Below, one piece after another: positions 1 through 5,018 of a stretch of DNA of 6,856 nt. A program made the position numbers and the translations under genes. The notes below the pieces were generated by a model that worked only from the letters and a program-made list of their open reading frames with translations, ran no database searches and had not been told where the DNA came from. Every line of letters begins with the position of its first letter. The stretch's first letter is position 1. Where the stretch lies: positions 1 to 6,856 of the forward strand of contig CALFYC010000141.1 in assembly GCA_937952895.1 (NCBI GenBank). Direction: 5' to 3'. The stretch comes from an uncultured Neisseriaceae bacterium (lineage in GTDB: Bacteria; Pseudomonadota; Gammaproteobacteria; Burkholderiales; UBA11063).

Positions 1-2
1 TT

Positions 3-206
3 TTAAGATTTCATTCAAAAGATGATAGAATCAGTTTCCCTGTTACTTATAAGGATATTAATACAATTGCAAACACTACTGCTAAAGGAGATAATGCTGT
101 ATTAAATACAACACCAAAAGTTTTATTTTTTTTTGAAAACTTGGTAGGAATCAGATTGTTAATTTACTTTGTCACTCCTTTAAAACCTATAAAATATGAT
201 TATTAA
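3..206 (+). CDS. Unrecognised open frame entering from the left edge (possible 3' end of a gene)
   Basis: Reading from base 3, 67 codons stay open until the double stop TAA TAA at 204-209. The first two thirds look like a soluble protein (charged and Thr/Asn-rich, e.g. SKDDRISFPVTYKDIN). The last third is hydrophobic and aromatic (VLFFFENLVGIRLLIYFVTP) and ends in PIKYDY. I do not recognise a family. An open run of this length is unlikely by chance in such AT-rich DNA, which argues for a real or recently real gene whose start lies left of the window. A run of nine T at 126-134 codes for Phe-Phe-Phe; a slip or frameshift there could mean that the last 25 residues are not the true C-terminus. 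No terminator follows. It could equally be a pseudogene remnant. Confidence 0.35.
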   Translation, partial: LRFHSKDDRISFPVTYKDINTIANTTAKGDNAVLNTTPKVLFFFENLVGIRLLIYFVTPLKPIKYDY

Positions 207-549
207 TAATTCTTCAGATGAAAGTAACTTGTACTATATTAATTTTAACATATATCAGAATAGTTCTTATAAAAATAAAATCTGCTACTGCAGTGCTTTT
301 AAGCAATATCTATGATTAACATGCTGATATTATCGAATATTTTATGTGAGAAAATAAATTTTAAGATCAAAGAGTAAGAATTTTTTTTAGATGGTTGGTA
401 AACTTTTATGGCTATTAGCTAAAATTTTCATACTTATTAAAATTTGCCAAAAATTTTATTTAAGAGAGAAAAGTTGAACAGTTGTCAAATCAGTTTAGGG
501 TGGATTTATTTTGTGCGAAATAGGTTGGTTTCACTCGAACTTATAGCCG
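207..549. other. AT-rich gene-free stretch
   Basis: No convincing gene is visible on either strand. The longest plus-strand frames are a 39-codon one (196-315) and a 33-codon one (218-319). They overlap each other and neither has a Shine-Dalgarno sequence. An imperfect palindrome, TTGAACAGTTGTCAA, lies at 474-488. A weak promoter-like pair follows on the plus strand (TTGTCA at 482-487 and TTTATT at 505-510, 17 bases apart), but no gene lies downstream in that direction, only the convergent rplY. The segment 510-548 is less AT-rich than its surroundings and could belong to an RNA or an old element end, but I cannot show this. No tRNA, CRISPR array or insertion-sequence end was recognised. Confidence 0.5.
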
Positions 550-576
550 TAAAAAATGGCAGCTTATAGCTGCCAT
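550..576 (-). terminator. Intrinsic terminator of rplY
   Basis: A perfect 8-bp inverted repeat, ATGGCAGC (556-563) and GCTGCCAT (569-576), encloses a 5-base loop (564-568). On the minus strand the stem is followed by a run of T, seen as A on the plus strand from 551. It lies 23 bases past the rplY stop codon. Strong stem, short loop and U-tract on the correct side make this a standard rho-independent terminator for minus-strand transcription. Confidence 0.88.
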
Positions 577-599
577 CTAGCAAATAAAATAATAATTTA

Positions 600-1253
600 T
601 TATTTATCTTCAGCTTTCTTATCATTAACTGTAGGAATATCCGATGCAGATACAACCGGTGCAGTGTTTTCAATTATTTCTTCAGCAATTCCAGCTGCAA
701 TTAATACAACAGAATCTTCTCCACGAAGTAAATTAGCTAACTTAACACCATTTGGTACTACTAGATTAGATAAGTGAAGGGTTTCACCAGCTTTGATATT
801 TTTTAAATCAACTTCAATAAAGTGAGGAATGTCTTTAGCTAGCGCACGAATTTCAACTTCATTTGCAATGTGAGTGATGTGGGCACTTTGTAATTTAACA
901 GCGTAAGAAGTTTCTTCATTAATGAAGTGTAAAGGAATTTTGATTTGAATTTCTTCTTTTTCATTTACTCTCTGAAAATCTAAGTGACTAACTTCAGGTT
1001 TAAATGCATGAACTTGGAAGTCACGCAGTAAAGCTTTTTCTTTTTTACCTTCAATATCTAAATTTAAAATTGAAGTATGAAAGTCTTCATGCTTTAATGC
1101 ATGAAAAACCGTATTGTGATCAAGTGATATAGCTAAAGCTTCATTACCAGATCCATAAATAATCGCAGGAACTCTTCCAGCTCTACGCAGGCGGCGGCTC
1201 GCACCTCGACCATGCTCATTCCTTAACTGTGCAACTAAATTACTATATTTCAT
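600..1253 (-). CDS. rplY: 50S ribosomal protein L25, Ctc/TL5 (two-domain) type
   Basis: The 217-residue product is a two-domain L25/Ctc protein, which binds 5S rRNA on the large ribosomal subunit. Residues about 5-95 form the L25 beta-barrel domain. Its N-terminal basic segment (GRGASRRLRRAGRVPAIIYG, 15-34) is the characteristic 5S-binding stretch and is followed by DHNTVFHAL. Residues about 100-185 match the TL5/Ctc C-terminal domain, with landmarks FRPEV-like FKPEV, LDFQRV, VPLHF-like IPLHF and GETLHLSN. Residues about 190-217 form an Ala/Glu/Lys-rich tail ending in KKAEDK. The length is normal for beta- and alphaproteobacterial Ctc proteins and over twice the single-domain E. coli L25. The ATG at 1253 has AGGA seven bases upstream (1264-1261). 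The gene stands alone here; the often adjacent prs and pth genes are not in this window. The arginine-rich segment is a local GC-rich island in AT-rich DNA. Confidence 0.95.
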   Translation of the reverse strand: MKYSNLVAQLRNEHGRGASRRLRRAGRVPAIIYGSGNEALAISLDHNTVFHALKHEDFHTSILNLDIEGKKEKALLRDFQVHAFKPEVSHLDFQRVNEKEEIQIKIPLHFINEETSYAVKLQSAHITHIANEVEIRALAKDIPHFIEVDLKNIKAGETLHLSNLVVPNGVKLANLLRGEDSVVLIAAGIAEEIIENTAPVVSASDIPTVNDKKAEDK

Positions 1254-1295
1254 TTTAATTTCCTATAATTTCTTAAAATGTCACTAAATAAATAA

Positions 1296-1325
1296 AATAT
1301 ATCGCGACCAATATACTTAAACCAA
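1296..1325 (-). promoter_or_regulatory. Tentative promoter of rplY
   Basis: On the minus strand TTGGTT (1325-1320) lies 18 bases before TATATT (1301-1296), which would give a leader of about 35 bases carrying the AGGA ribosome-binding site. The -35 matches consensus only partly, and the region is so AT-rich that other pairs can be drawn, so this is a weak call. The rest of 1254-1471 shows no gene. Confidence 0.3.
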
Positions 1326-1471
1326 GTCGATTATTGTAACATAATTTGGTGTTTATGATTAGTTAAAATTACAATTTATTTTCTCTCTGTCTATAAGAGT
1401 TATTGTTTATTTAAAAGTATAGTTGACTTGTAGTATTTTTGGCTCAACAACTAATCCATTTGATGTGAGGG

Positions 1472-1927
1472 TTATTTATTTCTAATTGCAATTTTTAATA
1501 ATATGACTGGAAACATCATTAGGATGTAGCCAAGAATAAATGCAATTAGTATGTCATAAGCATTAATTATATTAAGGTGATACGGAAAATAAAAGCATAA
1601 AGTTCCAACTGGAAGAAATAGTAAAATAGCAGTTACAATACCTGGGGAGTAAATTCGGGTATGAATAGTTGGTATTATATGAAATAAAATTGCATTAATA
1701 ATCATTAATGCTGGATAAATTAAGGCAAATATTGGAAATTGCCAGCCAACTTCGGCACAGCTAATTCCAAGTGCTATAACTGCAGCGTTAACAACATAAA
1801 AATTATTCCAATCAACAGGTAGTTTTATAACCTCTATTGCCCATCCCTTCCAATTTAAAGTAAATTCTTCAACAATATGTAAAGCATAACAAAATAGAGC
1901 AATCCATAATAAGTATTGATAATTCAC
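1472..1927 (-). CDS. HXXEE-family small integral membrane protein
   Basis: A 151-residue hydrophobic protein with about five membrane segments (roughly residues 3-20, 43-59, 64-86, 97-115 and 124-146). The first segment carries the signature His17-x-x-Glu20-Glu21 (LHIVEEF). A second conserved block follows, with Asn78, His83, Arg91 and Tyr-Ser-Pro-Gly (93-96) then Thr99. Both blocks fit the HXXEE domain family, putative membrane proteins of unknown biochemical function; the polar His/Glu residues at the membrane edge suggest metal binding or catalysis, which is inference. I chose the GTG at 1927 because GGAGAA sits six bases upstream (1939-1934). An in-frame TTG at 1960 would add 11 residues but has no ribosome-binding site. 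The C-terminus is basic (KIAIRNK), suggesting a cytoplasmic tail. It diverges from sspA, and no terminator is visible after its TAA. Confidence 0.78.
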   Translation of the reverse strand: MNYQYLLWIALFCYALHIVEEFTLNWKGWAIEVIKLPVDWNNFYVVNAAVIALGISCAEVGWQFPIFALIYPALMIINAILFHIIPTIHTRIYSPGIVTAILLFLPVGTLCFYFPYHLNIINAYDILIAFILGYILMMFPVILLKIAIRNK

Positions 1928-1933
1928 AATAAT

Positions 1934-1939
1934 TTCTCC
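1934..1939 (-). promoter_or_regulatory. Ribosome-binding site deciding the GTG start of the HXXEE gene
   Basis: GGAGAA on the minus strand lies six bases before GTG at 1927-1925, the spacing expected for initiation. The upstream TTG at 1960 lacks such a site, so the shorter protein is favoured. Confidence 0.65.
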
Positions 1940-2154
1940 AATAATAAAAGCATTATTCAAGTATTTGGCAGATTGAATTCTACCATAAATTTTTTACGTT
2001 TGTTAAAGTGTGAATTGATATTTTTTGAAGAGGATATATCTTGATTAAGAAAGGTTTGTGGATGGTGTGCTCTGAATAATGATAGCTGTATTAATGGTTT
2101 TCGGGTATTGTGAAAAAATTTCTCTTGTGCTGCAAGCTTTTGCGTGGGTTTTGT

Positions 2155-2184
2155 TTGACATTGTTTCAGTGAAAATGATATAAT
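2155..2184 (+). promoter_or_regulatory. Consensus sigma70 promoter of the sspA operon
   Basis: Perfect -35 TTGACA (2155-2160) and perfect -10 TATAAT (2179-2184) are separated by 18 bases. The -10 is also extended: TG at 2176-2177 gives TGATATAAT. Transcription should start near 2191, leaving a leader of about 33 bases with the sspA ribosome-binding site. Just upstream, GCAA-GCTT-TTGC (2132-2143) forms a small inverted repeat about 12 bases before the -35 and could be a binding site, though this is speculative. This is the only strong plus-strand promoter seen ahead of the five-gene set. Confidence 0.85.
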
Positions 2185-2207
2185 ATCTACTTGACACATT
2201 TTTTAAT

Positions 2208-2214
2208 GAGAGGA
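2208..2214 (+). promoter_or_regulatory. Ribosome-binding site of sspA
   Basis: GAGAGGA lies nine bases before the ATG at 2224 and decides that start. In-frame TTG at 2191 falls at the predicted transcription start, and in-frame ATG at 2206 overlaps the Shine-Dalgarno itself, so both are poor alternatives. Confidence 0.75.
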
Positions 2215-2223
2215 ATTAAATTT

Positions 2224-2871
2224 ATGATTCATTTATATTCAGATTCGCGATGTCCGTTCTCTCACCGAGCTCGTATCGTATTAAATAAAAAAGATATGGA
2301 TTTTAAAATTATTGATGTGAGTATTAATTTACGTCAAGATTTAATTTTGCTAAATCCTTATAATGAAACTCCAGTTTTAGTTGATGATATTGATAAAAAT
2401 AATAAAAAAAGAGACTTAGTATTAATTGATCCTAGTATAATTTGTGAATATATTGATGAACGTTTTCCACATCCTCAACTAATGCCGATAGAGCCTTCAG
2501 AGAAAGCAAGGCTTCGTATGTTAATGTATCATTTTAATCGTGAGTTATTTCAACATCTACGTTTTTTAGATAGTAATTTTGGTAGTAAAGATACTAAAAT
2601 TAAAAAAGAGTTAGAAAAGCATAAAGAAAGTATTATAGTCAGTTTAGATAATGTTGCCAATGTATTTATTAGTAACAAAAAATCTGAATTTCTATTTGGT
2701 AATTCTTTCTCATTATTAGATGCTGCAATGTTGCCTTTACTTTGGCGCTTAAAATATTATAGTATTGAAGTAAAACCAACATGGGCGGGTATGATGAAGT
2801 ATGCTACACGTTTATTTGATACCCCAGAATTTATTGCATCTTTAACTCCTGCAGAACGTGGAATGAGATAA
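2224..2871 (+). CDS. sspA: Stringent starvation protein A (GST-fold RNA polymerase-associated regulator)
   Basis: The 215-residue protein has a thioredoxin-like N-terminal domain (about 1-80) and an all-helical GST C-terminal domain (about 90-210). SspA binds RNA polymerase with sigma70, acts in stationary-phase and starvation gene control, and helps phage P1 late transcription in E. coli. Family signatures visible are CPFSHRARIVL (10-20), NPYNETPVLV with the cis-Pro at 50, and EYIDERFPHPQLMP (75-88). The Pro-His-Pro at 82-84 corresponds to the surface patch known to matter for SspA function. The end, SLTPAERGMR, matches the usual family C-terminus. Oddities are a charged insertion at about 55-62 (DIDKNNKK) and Asp69-Pro70 where GST-fold relatives usually have Glu-Ser. 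The start at 2224 is set by GAGAGGA. It is the first gene of the plus-strand unit and is one base from sspB. Confidence 0.93.
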   Translation: MIHLYSDSRCPFSHRARIVLNKKDMDFKIIDVSINLRQDLILLNPYNETPVLVDDIDKNNKKRDLVLIDPSIICEYIDERFPHPQLMPIEPSEKARLRMLMYHFNRELFQHLRFLDSNFGSKDTKIKKELEKHKESIIVSLDNVANVFISNKKSEFLFGNSFSLLDAAMLPLLWRLKYYSIEVKPTWAGMMKYATRLFDTPEFIASLTPAERGMR

Positions 2872-2872
2872 C

Positions 2873-3232
2873 ATGATTTCACAAAAGCCATTTCTAATTC
2901 GTGCAATTTATGAATGGTGTAAAGAAAATGAATTTACGCCTTATATGGCGGTTCGTGTTGATCACAATACTAATGTGCCTATGCAATATGTGCAAGATGG
3001 ACAAATTGTATTAAATGTTGCTCAAGAAGCAACTAAAAACTTCTTTATTAGTAATAGCACTGTGGGCTTTAAAGCTACTTTTCATAATGTGGTTTATGAT
3101 ATTGAGATTCCGATTGCAAATATTTTAGCAATATTTGCTAAAGAAAATGGACAAGGTATGTCATTTAATCTTGAAAATCCACCACCTGAAGTTCAATCTG
3201 AGATTAAAAGTAGCCTTAAATTAGTTAAGTAG
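2873..3232 (+). CDS. sspB: ClpXP protease specificity-enhancing factor SspB, short-tether form
   Basis: A 119-residue protein with the SspB core fold at about 4-98 (landmarks KPFLIRAIYEW, DGQIVLNVA and LAIFAKENGQGMSF). SspB binds the ssrA tag of stalled-ribosome products and tethers them to ClpX for degradation by ClpXP. The last residues, LKLVK (115-119), match the ClpX-binding C-terminal motif (LRVVK in E. coli). Only about 16 residues separate core and motif, so the whole tail is 21 residues against about 60 in E. coli SspB, which is 165 residues long. The reading frame is intact and the motif is present, so this looks like natural shortening and not truncation. The ATG comes one base after the sspA stop, with GGA (2860-2862) ten bases upstream inside sspA, suggesting translational coupling. 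Confidence 0.93.
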   Translation: MISQKPFLIRAIYEWCKENEFTPYMAVRVDHNTNVPMQYVQDGQIVLNVAQEATKNFFISNSTVGFKATFHNVVYDIEIPIANILAIFAKENGQGMSFNLENPPPEVQSEIKSSLKLVK

Positions 3233-3236
3233 TAAA

Positions 3237-3461
3237 ATGAGTTTGCAAAAATTAGATTTAATTGGTTTAAAGTGTCCTATGCCAGTATTGAGGACAAAGA
3301 AATTTTTAGCTACACTGCCATCAGGCAGTATAATCACAGTAGTTACTACTGACCCTGATGCAAAAAAGGATTTGCAAAATTTTTGTATTAAATCTGGTCA
3401 TGTTTTGTTAAGTCAAAGTATGGATAAAGAAATACTAATTACACAAATAAAATGTAAATAA
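3237..3461 (+). CDS. tusA: TusA-family sulfurtransferase (sulfur relay protein)
   Basis: A 74-residue single-domain protein of the TusA/SirA family, about the usual length. The signature LDLIGLKCPMPVLRTKK (6-22) carries the sulfur-accepting cysteine Cys13 within Cys-Pro-x-Pro. Further landmarks are TTDPDAKKDLQNFC (37-50), with a second cysteine at 50 as in many TusA proteins. True TusA takes persulfide sulfur from IscS and passes it along the TusBCD-TusE relay to MnmA, for 2-thiolation of U34 in tRNA-Lys, -Glu and -Gln. Paralogues serve other sulfur pathways, so the family call is firm but the tus role is inferred. It starts four bases after the sspB stop and lacks a clear Shine-Dalgarno, which points to coupling with sspB. 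lysS, which charges tRNA-Lys, follows 21 bases later. Confidence 0.88.
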   Translation: MSLQKLDLIGLKCPMPVLRTKKFLATLPSGSIITVVTTDPDAKKDLQNFCIKSGHVLLSQSMDKEILITQIKCK

Positions 3462-3482
3462 ATTATTAATGGAATTAAATTT

Positions 3483-4994
3483 ATGCTAGAGAATAATATT
3501 CTTCAAGATGAAAATCATATTATACAAGAAAGACGAGAAAAATTAACTAAAATTAGACAGCAAAAAGTAGCGTATCCGAATCATTTTAAACCAAAGAATA
3601 GAGCTTTTGATATTCATAAACAATACGGAGACAAGAATGCCGAAGAACTATTAGCGGTAAATATTGAGGTTACAATTGCTGGGCGAATGATGTTAAAGCG
3701 CGTGATGGGAAAAGCATCTTTTGCTACAATTCAAGATGGACAAGCACAAATCCAAATTTATATCAGTAAAGCAAATATTGATGAAGCATGCTACGAAGAT
3801 TTTAAGCACTGGGATATTGGTGATATTATTGGTGCGACAGGTAAACTTTTTCGCACTAAAACTAATGAATTAACTATTGAAGTTAAAGCAATTGAGTTAA
3901 TTAGTAAAAGTTTACGTCCATTACCTGAAAAATTTCATGGTTTAACCGATCAAGAGCTGTGTTATCGTCAACGTTATCTTGATTTAATTATGAATCAAGC
4001 ATCAAAAAGTGTATTTTTAAATCGTTCTAAAATTGTTCAATCAATTAGAGAATCTATGGTAAATTCTGGATATTTAGAAGTTGAAACTCCAATGATGCAT
4101 GTAATTCCAGGTGGAGCTACTGCTAAACCATTTGTAACACACCATAATGCATTAGATATGCCATTATTCTTACGTATTGCTCCAGAATTATACCTAAAGC
4201 GCTTAATTGTTGGTGGATTAGATCGGGTTTTTGAAATTAATCGTAATTTCAGAAATGAAGGATTATCTACCAGGCATAATCCAGAATTTACCATGCTTGA
4301 ATTTTATGAGAGTTATGCTGATTATCATTCAATGATGTCAATTACGGAAGCTATTTTAAGAAAAGCTGCAATTGATTCAATTGGATCATTAACTTTTGAA
4401 TATCAAGGTCGTGAAGTTGATCTGGCTAAAAAGTTTGACTGCTTGGGAATGCTTGAAGCAATTATTAAATATAATCCGCAATATCAGATGTGTGATTTAG
4501 CTAAACCTGAATTCTTAATCAGTGAATTAGCTAAACTTACTCATCAAAAACCTAAAACAGATATTTTGGGATTGTTGCAATTAGAGTTATTTGAAGAAAC
4601 TACAGAAACTAAACTTTGGAATCCGACTTTTATTATCAATTATCCAATTGAAGTATCTCCTTTAGCACGTCATGCAGACAATAATTCAGAAATTGCTGAA
4701 CGGTTTGAATTATTTGTTGTGGGTAGAGAATTGGCTAATGGATACTCAGAATTAAATGATCCGGAAGACCAAGCTATGCGTTTTAAAAAGCAAGTAATGC
4801 AAAAAAATGCGGGTGATGAAGAAGCTATGCATTATGATGCTGATTATGTGAGAGCTTTAGAATATGGCATGCCTCCAACTGGTGGATGTGGTATTGGAAT
4901 TGATCGCTTGGTTATGTTACTTACTAATTCGCCATCAATTCGTGATGTCATATTTTTTCCACATATGCGTAGTGAAGCTGATATTAATAGCTAG
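3483..4994 (+). CDS. lysS: Lysyl-tRNA synthetase, class II
   Basis: A full-length 503-residue class II LysRS (E. coli LysS is 505). It activates lysine with ATP and attaches it to tRNA-Lys in the cytoplasm. A charged N-terminal helix is followed by an OB-fold anticodon-binding domain at about 62-145 (VTIAGRMMLKRVMGKASFA, TIQDGQAQIQIYI). The catalytic domain carries motif 1 at 196-203 (GYLEVETP, Pro203), then PGGATAKPF. Motif 2 is at about 250-262 (FEINRNFRNEG, with Arg257 and Glu259), followed by RHNPEFTMLEFYESYADY. Motif 3 is at 467-476 (GGCGIGIDRL, Arg475). The spacing matches the bacterial enzyme, and no key residue is missing. GGA nine bases upstream, in GGAATTAAATTTATG, sets the start; the same string precedes sspA. 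The prfB gene, often just before lysS in other proteobacteria, is absent. Confidence 0.98.
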   Translation: MLENNILQDENHIIQERREKLTKIRQQKVAYPNHFKPKNRAFDIHKQYGDKNAEELLAVNIEVTIAGRMMLKRVMGKASFATIQDGQAQIQIYISKANIDEACYEDFKHWDIGDIIGATGKLFRTKTNELTIEVKAIELISKSLRPLPEKFHGLTDQELCYRQRYLDLIMNQASKSVFLNRSKIVQSIRESMVNSGYLEVETPMMHVIPGGATAKPFVTHHNALDMPLFLRIAPELYLKRLIVGGLDRVFEINRNFRNEGLSTRHNPEFTMLEFYESYADYHSMMSITEAILRKAAIDSIGSLTFEYQGREVDLAKKFDCLGMLEAIIKYNPQYQMCDLAKPEFLISELAKLTHQKPKTDILGLLQLELFEETTETKLWNPTFIINYPIEVSPLARHADNNSEIAERFELFVVGRELANGYSELNDPEDQAMRFKKQVMQKNAGDEEAMHYDADYVRALEYGMPPTGGCGIGIDRLVMLLTNSPSIRDVIFFPHMRSEADINS

Positions 4995-4995
4995 C

Positions 4996-5014
4996 TATAA
5001 CTATTGGTAGTATA
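4996..5014 (+). other. Small AU-rich hairpin between lysS and ligA
   Basis: TATAACTA (4996-5003) and TAGTATA (5008-5014) can pair around TTGG, with one bulged A. The stem is too AT-rich and lacks a following T-run, so it is not an intrinsic terminator. It covers the only Shine-Dalgarno-like bases before ligA (GGTAG, 5006-5010), so it could modestly limit ligA initiation. Confidence 0.3.
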
Positions 5015-5018
5015 ATAA

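Noticed and set aside
196..319. Two short overlapping plus-strand frames (39 and 33 codons), the second a hydrophobic, basic peptide
   Set aside because: Neither has a Shine-Dalgarno, they overlap each other in different frames, and such lengths arise often by chance in this base composition.
474..488. TTGAACAGTTGTCAA as an operator or a minus-strand promoter (TTGACA on that strand)
   Set aside because: The palindrome has two mismatched pairs and no adjacent gene; on the minus strand no proper -10 follows at the right distance and no gene lies downstream in the window.
525..548. Possible tRNA T-arm (minus-strand GTTCGAGTG)
   Set aside because: No acceptor, D or anticodon arms can be built around it on either strand.
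556..777. Plus-strand 73-codon frame
   Set aside because: It lies antisense to the end of rplY, and its start falls inside the terminator stem; it is a shadow of rplY.
1420..1450. Hairpin after the HXXEE gene as its terminator
   Set aside because: Only a weak, mismatched AT pairing can be drawn, and it lacks a G-C stem.
1957..2199. Minus-strand 80-codon open frame over the sspA promoter
   Set aside because: It has no Shine-Dalgarno sequence, covers a perfect opposing promoter, shows no recognisable domain and has low-complexity Lys/Asn/Phe content. It overlaps only the unlikely TTG start of the HXXEE gene, so apparent coupling is not informative.
2191..2219. Second TTGACA as a possible -35 element of another promoter
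   Set aside because: No -10-like hexamer follows at 16-18 bases, and the hexamer coincides with the predicted start of transcription from the upstream promoter.
4037..4294. Minus-strand 85-codon frame
   Set aside because: It lies wholly antisense to the conserved catalytic core of lysS and has no ribosome-binding site; it is a shadow.
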